Shown piece after piece: positions 1 through 12,518 of a stretch of DNA of 64,000 nucleotides. How positions within the stretch are numbered: the stretch's first letter is position 1; each line of letters begins with the position of its first letter. Below the pieces are notes generated by a model that saw only the letters and a list, made by a program, of their open reading frames with translations, was not told where the DNA came from and did no database searches. The position numbers and the translations under genes were made by a program. The DNA is from Heterostelium multicystogenum (lineage: Eukaryota > Evosea > Eumycetozoa > Acytosteliales > Acytosteliaceae), in contig RCNN01000082.1 in NCBI GenBank assembly GCA_003667245.1, positions 37,757-101,756 of the forward strand. The letters run 5' to 3'.

Positions 1-644
1 ATAATTGCTGAAGGTATTGTTGGACTCACACTACATCTAGAATATATATTGATATTCGATAAAGTGCCACCACAAATATTCAAATTGAGATCACCGGTAG
101 CAGAGTTAGCATCTCCCCCAGTCAAATACATAAATTTAGCATATCCATAGGGTTGAACACAAGTCAGCATGTTAAAAAGATGTCTTGCACTTTTGTAATT
201 TGAACAGTTTCTATAATTATAGATATAATAATAGAATTAATGAATTTAATCTATATAGCTATCTCATAATACATACGTCTCTGAAGTAGGAACAATTCCA
301 ACAGCCGCATATCCTTCTGCTTCTATAGTAGGAATTGATGAGGTCACATAGAGATATTTAGTGTTGAAGCATTTGTTGATTGTATTAGTTTCAGTATTGA
401 CAATTCCAGTGCAATCCAACGATTGGTACAGGCTTCTCTGAACATTGGTCCCGTCATATAGGTACTTATATGATATTGTATTTTGACCATAGCATAAATC
501 GGTCATGTAGTTTGAAATTCTTACAGGTTTGCCATCTGGACAAGAAGATGCATATTCAAATTCAATTATAAATTGATCTAGTGCCCTGACCACATCCAAA
601 TTAAAGCAAGAAAGGAGCAAAACCAACGAAATTAAAAAATACAC
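1..644 (-). CDS. small secreted Cys-containing protein, 3' end beyond window
   Basis: Two exons are visible: 277-644 and 1-210, the second running off the left edge. The intron 211-276 has a GTATGT donor and an ATAG acceptor, and splicing keeps the frame open to base 1. The start ATG is at 644. The first ~21 residues (MYFLISLVLLLSCF...) are a clear signal peptide. The mature part has scattered Cys (SSCPDG, DLCYG, DCTG, KCFN, NCSN, TCVQ, NICGG), as in short secreted dictyostelid proteins. It resembles the DUF3430-type family in size and layout, but I cannot confirm that. I infer a secreted or cell-surface protein of unknown function. Confidence 0.7.
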
Positions 645-1087
645 TACTAAAGTATTTGAATTCCAGAATTTTAAACTTTGTAAACATTAATTTTCAAAAA
701 TATTATAAATATATATATATAGATCTATCTGTAGGAAAATATATCAAAATAACAATATTGATAAAATATTGTAAATCTGTATTTTTTTGATTTGTTTGTT
801 TGCTTTACCATTTAGATATGTGGGTTCCCACTAACATGTTGTTGAGTCCTCAAAGGACTAAAATTTATCTTCGATTTTTAAAGATTTTTTCTGATATTTT
901 CAAAAAATCCATACTAAAAGAATAGTCCAAACCGGTCTAAATTCAAAGTACTAAAAGCGAAAATCAAGATTTAAATCTCATCTTCGTAACAAAAAAAAAA
1001 CAATTTGGGTTTGGTCAAAGAAGTTGTTCATCCAATTCATTAATTATTTAATAGAAATTTAGATTGAATTATTTGATTTCTATTTTA
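645..1087. other. intergenic, no gene seen
   Basis: A/T-rich spacer of about 440 bp between the 5' end of the secreted-protein gene and the 3' end of the DOP1 gene. No ORF, RNA gene or repeat is recognised. It must hold the promoter of the left gene. Confidence 0.5.
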
Positions 1088-4000
1088 TTATTGCTGGCTC
1101 TGGTCATCTTGCGAGTTGTCCTGTGAGGTATGTATTTGAGATGTTGATTGCTCAGTCGATGATGTTAGGCTTGTTGTTCTTGATCTTTCTAAAAAGTTTA
1201 CAGTTGATTTAAATCCAGTTGAGTTTGTGTTTGTATGGTTGGTTCTTGTCCATGTTGGAGAGTGTTCTGTTGATTCTTGTTGGTTAGGGGAATCGTTGTT
1301 GTTATTATTGGATAGATTCAATCCATGTTCAAGTGAGTTTCTCTTTGAGTCGTTATTGGAGCTTGTGATTTGTGTCAATAGGGTCCAGTCAGATGTAATG
1401 CCAATCTTAGTTGCATCATACTCTGAGAAATCATAGCATAGATGTTCATTTATAAACTGATAGTCCACTGCGCTGTTGGTCATGTGACGTCTGTAGATAG
1501 TTGCAGAAAATGTTGAGAGGAAAGACTTGAATTCGTTATATCCGTTTGGAAGATCAGCAGTCGATCTAATCATAATGCATGGACGAATCAATTGATTGGC
1601 AACAGCGTTTGATTCGAAAATACCAGACGATGTAAGCGAAACAAATGGCGAAGAGTTGTCTTCGTCGTATGGAATTGGGTTTTGGGCTATACTGTCAATA
1701 AATGGAATAAATGGAGCTGCTTGTTGCTTAATAAAGCAGTCTTTAAGGAAGACCCACTCGAAAAGACAGAGTTGTTCGGTGATTGATGGGAGTATCAGTG
1801 CCAAGTCCAAGAACTTGCATGCAGCCAATACGAGCTCACCATTATCTGGACGTGAAAGAATGTCAGTCAACTCTGAGAGAATGATTGGCCAGAATGATCT
1901 CAAATTCTCGTGTGAGATTCTAACCAAAAGAACACGCAAACAGAAGAATACTTGTAGATGCAACACAGTGGCATTTGGTATTCTAAGTGATTCTACGATC
2001 TTTTCAAGTACAAGTGTAAGCATTTGGAGATGTTGATTCTCAGCTCCACTCCAAAGAATGAATGACAACCTCTTTAGTTGTTTGGCACGGTTAATTGACT
2101 CTGTTTCCTTATTAACAAACATCAATGCAGAGGGTGGAGTCCAAGTTTTACTTAGAATCTCTGTAGATAAAGAAATTAGTTGATTCATTCAGATAAGTGA
2201 AGGTGATAGTTACATACTTATGAAATCAGAGAGGGCAGTCTTGTCATGGATCATAATTTGATTAATGATTTTTCCAGTTTGTTCCAGGGTCTTAATATCG
2301 GATTTGAAAAAGTCAGCATCAAAGAAGAGTTCTAGTGCATCCTTTTTAATGGATTTGATATTATATGAATAATCCGACAATGATGAGAATAAACAGGTTT
2401 GCGTAATATGAGTTTTCTCTATTTACATCACTAAAATGAAGATTAGAAAAATTGTAGAGTATGTCAAAATCAGAGGTATAGCTTACACTTTAGATTTAAG
2501 ATATGGAACGACATTGTGTAAGGAGTTTGCGAGGATGGCTGCAATTCTTTCTTTGTCATCGAATATGGCATCCAACAATGATGATAGTGTTGTTGATAGA
2601 TGCACTAATGATTTCAAACTAACTTGTGTCTTTAGTCTGCTGGCTTCTCTCTTGAGGAGGTTAGTTCCAGAGTCGTGCTCTCCACCCGAAGATGAACGTC
2701 CTCTCGATCCAGAATCTTCACCTATGGAGGTACCGGCTGAGGTGTATGCAGATGGTGGTGTTTGTAGCATAGATGGTGGAAGTCCAACATTATTGACGTC
2801 ATTTGATCTGGTATCAACTGAGGGCGGACGTGATGGCGATTCGGATGAACCACTAGCCAATGGTGGGATATACATTGCTGAAATATCGTTGAAAGATTTT
2901 CCACTGATCATAAAGCATGCTTCGACAATCTTGGGAATCAAATCCTGCAGGTCACGTTTGTTATTTTTATACTTTAGTGGTTGCTTGGACTTTTCTTCAC
3001 CGCCCATCTTCTTTATATACACATTGAGAATCTGAAGTTGTGATACAAAAGTCATTGGATTTGAGCTGTGTATTGATTCACGAACAAATGAAAGGAATGC
3101 AGTGGTGATACCATCAAACAGAGAGGTGTATTCCTCTATGTATCTATAGACAAAGTCATAGAGTGCTGCCTCCTTGAGTGTAATCTTGTGGATTGTTGAT
3201 TTTGGAGGTTTGGCACGCTCTTGAATATGTAGGCTTGACAAAATCTGATAGAGTGATTGGAACATAGTCTCTTCACGCACTGACTCTAAGCTGTTGAGAA
3301 TTTCCATTATAACCTTTCTAGTATTGATTGATTCCTGTGTATTCAAATCAGTTCTTTGCCAGATTTCAATGATAGATCCCAAGAAATTAGTTGGGTATTT
3401 CGACATGAATGGGTCCATTATATGGGTAATCAAATCTTGAATTGCAAACTTATTGTGGGTATCTGATGAAACATCTGTTGACATTGATATCTTGGAGTTG
3501 GTTGATCTTGGTAGTCCCCAAATCTTAAGAAGTGGAGCTAAAATCGATGGTAGATCTCTGAGGATCTCTTCTTTTGCTTTTCCAATGGGAGTCAATGTAG
3601 TCGATGGATCAATATCCGAGGTGAATACATCCTTTACAAAATCGGTTAATAATCTAACTCCACCCAATGCACCACTTCTGTTGCTGATTTGCTCTTCGTT
3701 CGATACCTTGTCGAATGGAGTAATTGGCTCTAGAACAGAAAACTTCAAAATAAAAGTTAAACTCTTTAATAATACAATGATGTCACGTGATGTCAAGCTG
3801 TCATAGAGTGAGCGACTATCAAATGATATTAAGAGATCGCGCAAGCAATTAATAATAGTCATGACCACATGTGGGAGTTGTGATGAGTTGGCCATTCTCG
3901 GCAGACAGGAACGTGATAAAATCGAGCCAGTAGAAACGGATATTGAGCGAGATGATGGTTGTATCAGTCCTACCACGGTTTGTTTGGAGGAACATAGTCG

Positions 4001-7000
4001 ACTGGGTGATTGAATTGAGGGATGTATTACCAAGAGAATTTCCATCGGTGGATCCGCTGAATCCAGACCAAGAGGGAGATGATGGAAGTATAGTTGGTGA
4101 AGAATCAATGAGTACAATTGAACGCAAAAGGGAGAGAAGATGTACTTTGTAGAACCATGTTACTCGACGACACTGCTTGTGCCAAATTCTGTAGGATCGG
4201 CTCTTGGATGTAGTTGGCGATTTCAATGGCTTTTTTGAGGTTGAATAGATGTTTGATTCAAGAGATACTGCAAGAATTCAGCTTGCGCAAAATCTGTACT
4301 ACATCATTTTGAGAAGCAAATGATTGTCCTTCCTTTGTGGATTGATCGATTGAAGGTGAAACATACCTTGGAGGAAACGGAGTGCAACTACAACCAATAG
4401 ATCTATATAAGAATTGGTGGGAATAAATAGGAAGTCGGAAGATGTCTCTGTTGGCAGGTGGGATAGTTGTTATTGTTGGAGGTTGGAGTACTTGAATAGT
4501 TGGTGAAATATATGGAGTTGATGTCATCTGAGTAACCTGAGGATCGGAGTCCTTTGCTGTTGATTTTTTGAAATTAGGTCCGCTAGTCTTTGGAGTCTCT
4601 CTGTAGTTGATGACTGTGCTTCGTTGAGTGTGAGAATAATCTTTAGAGATTGGCTTTCTCAAATCACATGGTGTATAAACATTTTGAAATCACATTCAAT
4701 AATACCCTTGAGTACTTTGAATGCATAAATAACACGTCGAGCATCGTACATTGTTTGGTAGATATGGTTGAATCTAATAGTTGACTTATCAAGGAGAATC
4801 TTTAAGAGGGGATCCAGAATTCTTTCAGCTTTGGTGATACTGTCTGCAAGCCAAGTGTGTCCGGTGAGACGAATGATTGGTTGATCGTCATGTAGTGAAT
4901 CTAACATCAAGAAAAGAGTGTTTGAGAAGGGAACTGAGGTGTTTCCAAGCTCACCTGTGGAGACGCCAGAATAATGCAAACTTTTGGTATCCCTCAACAC
5001 GGTTATTGAGATTTGGATCCAACATTGCTTCGGCGATGACTGACGAGCAGGCATCCTCGTTCATTTCACGCAGCTGCAAATAGAGCGATGCGACTTTGTA
5101 ATGTACAGAGCAATTGTTTGGCTCGAGCATGCTCCATAGTTTCTTGGCAAGCTGTGAGAAGTGGTTGGTGGTAATGATGCTTCTGAAGCTACGACTTAGA
5201 TTGTTCTCACCATGCTTGTTTGCGAGGCTGATAAATGACTTGATGGCAAGACAACTGATGAAGGGATTGTCAGACATACAGAAGTTGAAAATTGGGAAGA
5301 ACCACTTGGGCATGGCTGATTCTAATAATGGTGATGATGCTGCGGGTGATTGTCCGCCTGGGGAAGTACGGAATTGGTGTACCAATCCAACTAAAACCTG
5401 TAATGATAGATCGAGAATAATGAAAATATCACTGCTTGTCACAAATGAGAACTGTGAGCCAGATGATGAGGCCATCTGTTGTTGAAGAATCATTGATTGT
5501 GAAAGGAGAGCTGGGCTGTTTGTTGCGCTACCTGAGAGAGGTGTAAGAGGAGAAATGCTGTTGGAAGCAGGTGGGTTGAGTCGATTGAGGTTTTCGGAGA
5601 CATAGGAGCATAAAATAACAAAATAGTCTTGGAATGTATCGATACAATCAATGAGATTCACCTGCTGTTGTTGTTGGTTATGAGCATTTTGGTCGCCAAC
5701 AATGATCTTTCCAATGAGCTTTAAACACATCTGAGTGAATGAAATAATCAATTGGTTGTCGCGTGGAGTAATAACGAAACGCATTGATCGAGTGATTGAG
5801 AGCAACAAAGATGGCAGAAGTTAGTTTGTACATCCTCAACCGAGAGAGGAATGACATCAAGCAGGGTCTCGACTAACTTTACATTCTCCATGGCGTCGCT
5901 AGGGGATGTTGAATCTGTAAAAGTAAGAAGCTGATTTAAGAAATTCCACATCAAACGATGGTCGGAAATCGAACCAAATACATCATCAATGTGACGAACA
6001 ATGTCCTTTGAGAATGAGTATCCTTCTTTATATTTGAACAAACATCGCAATATATCCAACATGATTCCATCTAGCAGCTCTTGGAACTCTTCTTTCTGGA
6101 AGAGTGTGGTGAGAAATTACAAACACCGATGTCATCTCTTTCAGTTTTTTCTGGTGAGCCTGTTGATGTGATGTCTGCAGACTTGGTATATGTTGAGGCT
6201 GTTGTTGCTGCTGTAGGTTGAAATCTAAATGGATTCAACACATTGTTTAATAGCTTCTTGAATGCCTTGACGGTTGGTTTTTTAGCGTAATTTACAAAGT
6301 AAGAGAGATGGGTGTTTACTGTGCTCACGCTGCCACTGCTATTGTTAATGTTTTGAGCTTCCTTTCCATCTTTATCTTTATCCTTATTTCCTAAACCAAG
6401 CAGCCACGAATTCAAACGTTTGTTGAGAGATGCGTCTCTGTGTACGACAACTCTTTACCGCTGCCATAATTATATTTTGTAATGCATCTTCCGAGAATAT
6501 CTTGATAGAAATGGGGAAATATCCAGTAATCAACTCCAAAGTACTTCTCTGTACAAGCGAGGATGGGTCCAACAATGATTCATATAGTGCTTGTGCCACT
6601 AGATTATTTTTCTCTGGTAAAAATGTGGCTATGTTCATTTAAAATAAATTGATGTTAATCAAAGCTACGCTCTATATATGATCCTCTATTATCCAGTAGA
6701 TCCTACCTTGTAGTGTAACATCTTCGAAATTTTTGGCAAATGCTTCAAGAGGAAATCGATTGCAGACTGTCTGTTATATGATGTTGTAACCATTGATTTC
6801 CAAATGGCCTGATAGAAAAGTGTAGTCGACGTTGACTTTTGAATCGATTCCAAAAGCTTCTTAACAGATTCATACATCTCGCCATTGCCCTCTTCCAATC
6901 CGGGCAGCAGCGAAGAAACTATACCATTGAGACAAGAATGTAGCTTGTGTCCGAGTGGTAGCAAAAACTTATCGTACAACGACAACAACTTGAATCTAAC

Positions 7001-7574
7001 ATCAGTACTTGCATGTCTAAACAATGGAAACAATCCATTCGAGTAATTGAAATATCTATTGCTAATTTGTCTTGCTAAATGGTCGGTCATACCAATCAAT
7101 CATAATATTAATATTACTCCTTTCACGAGCTTGATCGTTTTAATTTGATTTGACAGCTAACTGACTACTTACACCTATTCTACTAAATATTAATTCATAT
7201 GTATCTAATGTTTGTGAATGACATCCACTAGGTAATGACGGATTTCAAACATTGTGATAAACGCTTTGAAAGTAGCAGTTTCTGTTGTATACAGTTGACT
7301 TTGGGTACTTTTTCAAATACTCTTCCAAATTTACCTAGCCACTTAACTAGATCTGCCCATTCGACTGACTTTGAGAATGCACTCAACACTGCATTCAAAT
7401 CATCATTAAATTGCTTATATTTTGGATCACTAGAAGCTCCCTCTGTTTGTATTTAAATAAATTACAACAAATCTGTCAAACTAAAACTATTCCTACAATT
7501 TCCATTCATCCAATGATTGATTGTTGTTGATCAATTGAATTGAATGATTGATTGAACATACCTTCTAAATCCAT
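1088..7574 (-). CDS. DOP1: Dopey/DOP1 family protein (several frame breaks)
   Basis: Large homologue of Dopey (yeast Dop1, human DOP1A/B), which with Mon2 acts on Golgi/endosome membranes and supports flippase-dependent recycling. N-terminal landmarks are GLFPLFRHAS, SSLLPGLEEGN, DPSSLVQR and NSWLLGLGN; C-terminal landmarks are LFSSLSDYSYN, MIHDKTALSDF, IVESLRIP, LRVLLVRIS and LAACKFLDLAL. The first exon is only 13 nt (7562-7574, MDLE), joined to 7173-7442. Other clear introns are 2161-2217 (GTATGT donor, CTACAG acceptor) and 6616-6706. About 2,000 residues are implied, within the family range. The frame changes near 7240, 6447, 6100, 5845, 4965, 4665 and 4000-4260. Each break is a one- or two-base indel and family motifs resume at once on the other side, so I read them as assembly errors, not pseudogenisation. 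The last ~100 residues are Asn/Ser/Thr/Gln-rich. Confidence 0.88.
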
Positions 7575-8881
7575 TGTTTTATATTATATTATATTTTGAT
7601 TGATCCTATATTGTATAAGTAATGAACATCTAATTTTTCTTCTTTCTCTTCTTCCGTTCTACTTCTTCCAATTTAAAGTAATTAACTAAACTATCTATCT
7701 ATCTATCTATCAATCAATCAATCTATCTTCTTCAAGTAAACTATAACCTATAGTTTGTTTTATTGTTTTGCAATTGTTATATTCAATTCAATAATGCAAT
7801 CGACAGTAAACTAATAACTTTGTAACTTCTATTTAATATTTGATTCTAACAAATGTTATAATGCTTGTGATTATTATTATTACTATATTATTACTTATGA
7901 ATATCAAAGTTGTAAACTATTAAAATATAACAAACAACAGCACAACCCACACTAATTAATTAATAGATGATATAGTAAGAGTATGTTGTAATATCAATAT
8001 TAATATTGTTTGTTGTTCCTTTTGATGATTACTAAGTTATAATGTAATATATGGTCATGTAATGTGTGTATAATGTAATGTGGTGTAATGTATGGTAATA
8101 AAGGTGAACGTAACGGGAATAGAATAATAAACAAACAAAGGAATCGCAAAACAAAAAGAATAAGTTGGTGCTTGTCAATGTGGATGGATGGTGTGGCTGT
8201 TGTTTAAGAAAGTGGGGGTATGTTTTTTTGGGTGACAAAAAATAAACCTTTTTTAGAAAACCAGGGTTACTTATTGAAAAAATAATATTTGGAATTTTAC
8301 TAACTACTACAACTACTACTATTACAACTAATAAAATTAAATTGATTTTTAATTAATTAATGATGATATTTTTTTGATATTTATTTCTTCCTATTTATAA
8401 ATATAACAAACTTGTTCTAATATTAACTAGTTTTTAAATCACCCTTTACAATAACAATTACAATTGAGTATAAAAATTTATTTATAATGAAATAATAAAT
8501 AGTACTCTACTTTTACTTCTACAACTACGACTAAATTTAGTTTAGTTTGGCTTTTTAAATGATGTATTTTATAATTTATCAAGATTTAAGGATGTTGTTA
8601 CAACACTGGGCAAATAACATCTTTGGAGTCTTTTTAGTTGATCACCAAAATATCTAATTTAAAATTTTGTCTGATTTTTGTTAGAGAAATGTGATCTTGT
8701 CTTGGGTTTTCCAAACATAATAGCTCAACCTAATTCTATTGAGCTTACAGAAAAGTATTTCTAAAAAGTCAACTTAAAATTAAGATCAAAACCTTTAGGA
8801 ATGTCTTTGATTATGTAGATTTTTTGTTTATTAATATTGTTCATTGGGTTTGAGGTTCTTTCTTTGAAAATTTGATAAGAT
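7575..8881. other. A/T-rich intergenic region
   Basis: About 1.3 kb between the DOP1 start and the 3' end of the next gene. It contains short simple repeats such as (CTAT/CAAT)n near 7695-7725. I see no credible gene; a 68-codon open frame at 8032-8238 (-) is low complexity and not supported. Confidence 0.5.
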
Positions 8882-11774
8882 TTATCTTACAACAAAACCA
8901 GATATAACTACAATGGATTGGTTTGCTGCTGGGAAATTCGAAGCAATTTTAAAAAGTTCTTGATCCATATTGTTTTGAGTGGTAATCGGCGAGGGTTTAT
9001 AGATTGTAGAGTCAACGATGTAGTCAATACAGTATTTGCCGGGCAGAAGTGAGTCCGATATAAACTGTGTAGCTCCTTTGCTTCCTGATACTGTCCATGT
9101 GGCAATGCGAATTATATCGCCTACTGTGCTCATGTATTCGAGGGTGGCCTCAGCACCGTCAAAGTACAGCTCTCCACGATCAATGTAACCATTTCCATTG
9201 GCGTCAAGGAATGCGTATGCTGTCATGGAGAATGGCTGGGCAGACAGCAGTCCAGCGACCAAAAGTCGCTGTTGGAGAAGTAGGGGTGACCTCGAAGCAA
9301 TATTTGTTGTCTTTGAATTGATTGTTTGCAATGACCGGAGATGATTTGTAAAGTACTTGGTCAATCTCTCAGCGCAATATAGGTCTGGACCTGGGAGTGC
9401 CATTGATTGATCAAACGTAGTTTCTCCAATAACATCACCGTTGGAGTTGATTATCTTGAGCTTGGGTCTGTCAACTAATGGTTCATCATCATTCTTGATA
9501 CCATCCATGTTTACATCCCACCATGTGTAGCCTTGACAGAGTATGCAATGCTGGGCTCTGGAGAATTAACGAAACCACCTGAAGAGTCTGCACCATCATT
9601 ATCCTTGTCCCAATATGAATAGCCTTGAACTGTGAATGGTGCTGTTTGTAGAAGTTGTTGTGGCAGGATCTGTGGTGGAAGGAGCTGTAGTTACAGAGGC
9701 TGTGGTAGCAGGACCAGTAGTTGTGGGAGAAGTAGTTGGAGTTGTAGGACCAGTAGTAATTGGATCAGAAGTTGAAGATGATCCAACGGTCATAGTCGAT
9801 CCAGGTGCTATTGTTGCGGAGCCAGTTGTAGCAGAGTTAGTGGTGGAAATTGTTGAATCTATTGTTCCTACAGTAGTGGTTTGAGTCATTGTTGAGGCTG
9901 GTCCTGTAGTTGATTCAGTTGTAGAAGCAATGGTCGAAGCAAGGGTTGCTGTCATAGATCCTAGAGTTGATATAGATATACTATCAGTGGTTTGTGTTGA
10001 AATAGGTCCAGTGGAACTTGTTTGATCTGGCCCAGTTGAAGAGATTGAAGTTGCAATGGTCGTTGTTTGGGTTGTGGTTTGTGTTGAAGATGAAACCAAC
10101 ACCGGTACTTGATTCGATAGTACTGGTAGTACCTATGCTTGATGTTTGCGTTGAATCAGTAGTAGTACCTGGACCAAGGGTAGAAGTATCAGTGGCAGTG
10201 GTTGAAATAGAGGAAGTACCTGGAACAGTGGTAGAAGTATCAGGAGCAGTGGTTGAAATAGTAGAAGTACCTGGAATAATGGTAGAAGTATCAGTGACAG
10301 TGGTTGAAATAGAGGAAGTACCTGGTACAGTTGTGGCAGGGCCAGTTGTGAAAGGACCAGTTGTCACAGTGGTATCAGGTGTAGTAGTAGCAGGACCAAT
10401 AGAAGTGGAAATGGAAGATTGAGCAGTAGCAGTGGTAGAAACAGTAATTGAGGGAGCTGTTGTAATAGGAGCAGTAGTTGTAGGTGTTGTACTAGATGAT
10501 CCAACAGTAAAAGTAGTAGGAGCGATTGTTATGGAGTCAGTTGAAATAGTTACTGAGGTTGATCCTGTTACTGATCCAGTTGTAGCTCCTGTAGATGTCT
10601 GGGTTAAAGATGAAATAGAACCACCTGATGAAATGGTACCTGAAATTGCAGAAGAAGATGTTGAAATGGAAATAGTACCCGTACTTATTATTCCAGTTGA
10701 AACAGATGTAGATATTATTGGACCAGTAGAAGAAATAGAGGATCCAATTGTTGAACCAATGGTCGATGCTTCTGTGCTGTCAGTTATAAAACCAGCAATT
10801 GAAGCTCCACCAGTCAAAACACAAGTTGGTATTCCATAAACCAGTGCACAAACTGTTCCAGGAACGCAATTAATCGATCTACAGATATAGTCAACTAAAT
10901 TTGAGGTTTCTGTGCCAGTGTAGGTTGAAGAATGACCATATGTTTGACTGGATGTTCCTAAGGTTGGGTGTCTAGAAGTTGGACCATGATTGGTTTTAAT
11001 ACATTGAGCTTGTCCATTAATGAGAACACAGTGTGATCCATGGAGACAGTTGATTGCTGCACAACTTCTAATTCCTCCAGAGGTCTGACCATATGTTTGA
11101 CTGGATGTGTGGTATGAGGTTTGTTCAGATGTTTGACCAGATGATCCCCATGGTCGACATTGTCCAGTTTTGAACATCACACCAGTTACCCCATGGACAG
11201 TCATTTTGTGTTCTGCATCCTCCACTCGATGATCCAGAGGTGACTGATTGAACCTGAAGTTGACCAAAGTTCACATTCTCCAGTTGCCAAATTACACCAT
11301 TTACCCCATCCACATTGTTGATCGCTTCTGCATCCACCTGCACTTCCAGAGGTGACTGTCTGTGCTGAAGTTTGAGGTGTTGGTGACCATGGTTTGCATG
11401 TCTTGTCCATGAGGTCACAACCATTTACCCCATCCACAATCTACATCTTTATTACATGAACCTGAACCACTTCCAGAGGTGATTGTCTGAGGTGCTGTTG
11501 ATGATGATGAACCTCCTTGTACACAGGTTGCTTCTCCATTTTGAACAACGCAAGTAAATCCATCTAAACAAACTTTATTTGAACATGCATCTAAAGTATA
11601 TAAATTAATAATTGTTTTTAGATTAGGAATCAAGTTTTGAAAGTTTTTACACCTATTTTTTCACTAGTTGTGAAATCAAGATCAGAACTACACAATACCT
11701 TCTGCATTTACCAAATATATTATTATTGAGAATAATAATATTATTAATAGATACTTTTTTGTAATTGTACCCAT
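8882..11774 (-). CDS. secreted Cys-rich/mucin/SdrD-like protein, copy A (frame breaks)
   Basis: Exon 1 (11699-11774) encodes MGTITKKYLLIILLFS... ending VNA, a signal peptide. Exon 2 starts at 11590 and restores codon GAT across the intron. The order is a follistatin-like Cys module (ACSNKVCLDGFTC), several modules of about 30 residues of type C-x5-DC-x-WGxWC-x(n)-C, a GxxCV module, a long Thr/Ser/Ile/Pro mucin-like region, then SdrD-like modules with D-x-N-x-DG loops (YSYWDKDNDGADS, YAFLDANGNGYIDRGE). The family is probably extracellular matrix or cell surface, by analogy to colossins. Compared with copy B it lacks about 640 bp of SdrD-coding sequence. It has single-base insertions near 11173, 11249 and 11415 and further indels near 10090, 9645, 9535, 9350 and 9260, so it may be a pseudogene or badly assembled. 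Confidence 0.72.
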
Positions 11775-12518
11775 TATAATTTATTTTTACTCAGGTGTTG
11801 TAGTTGTTGTTATTAATATTTATATTAGTTCCAATAGATACCTTGTAATTGTACTCATTAGCTAAAAGGTATATTCTGGTTGATGTAGGTTTTATTAAAT
11901 ATTATAATTTTTATTTGTTATTCTATTATAAATAAATCAAACAAATAAATATATGATATCGTAATTATAACTTTACCTATTAATTAACATATTATAATAA
12001 TTATTTTTGTTTGAAGAATAACATAAGCAAAAGTTTGATTCATAGCTGCATCCAATTAGTCATATTAATATCTTAATATTGATAATCACATAGATGTGTT
12101 AGATTATATATCTTTGATTGATTGATTACTGTGTAATATTCATATATTAAATAAACATCATAGTGTGCTGCAAAGAATCATCAAATATTTTTGTGGTTGT
12201 ATAACCCTCCTGATTATATTTATATATGGTAGAATTTAAACATGTGGTGATGTATCAAAATCATCTTAATATTTAGATACTACTACTCTTTTCAATAAAA
12301 TTAATCACTCTAGTGTGTGTTTTTTTTACAAATGATTGTGAACAACAAGTCTAATATGGAGTAAGATCTTTGAATTGAGTTCTTGGTTAAATGAGTCCAT
12401 GGATTTAGGAAAATTAATAGCAAAGTCATATGATGTAGTAACCAATAATGATTTGATGATTTTATTTGAATTGTTATCATTTATACCCTTTTGATGATCA
12501 GCGAGTCTCTGATCAGAT
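11775..12518. other. intergenic between the tandem paralogues, with a short exon-1 relic
   Basis: Promoter side of copy A and 3' flank of copy B. The first ~60 bp upstream of the ATG are nearly identical to the region upstream of copy B (15902-15960). At about 11838-11862 the minus strand reads an ATG followed by codons like the start of exon 1 (MSTITRYLL, then stop). This looks like the remnant of another duplicated first exon. The rest is A/T-rich with no gene seen. Confidence 0.5.

Noticed and set aside
8032..8238. 68-codon minus-strand frame
   Set aside because: Tyr/His/Thr low complexity, no homologous feel, in A/T-rich spacer.
10018..10839. Plus-strand open frames opposite the Thr-rich region of copy A
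   Set aside because: They are rich in Val/Glu/Pro only because they are complementary to Thr/Ser codons; shadow frames.
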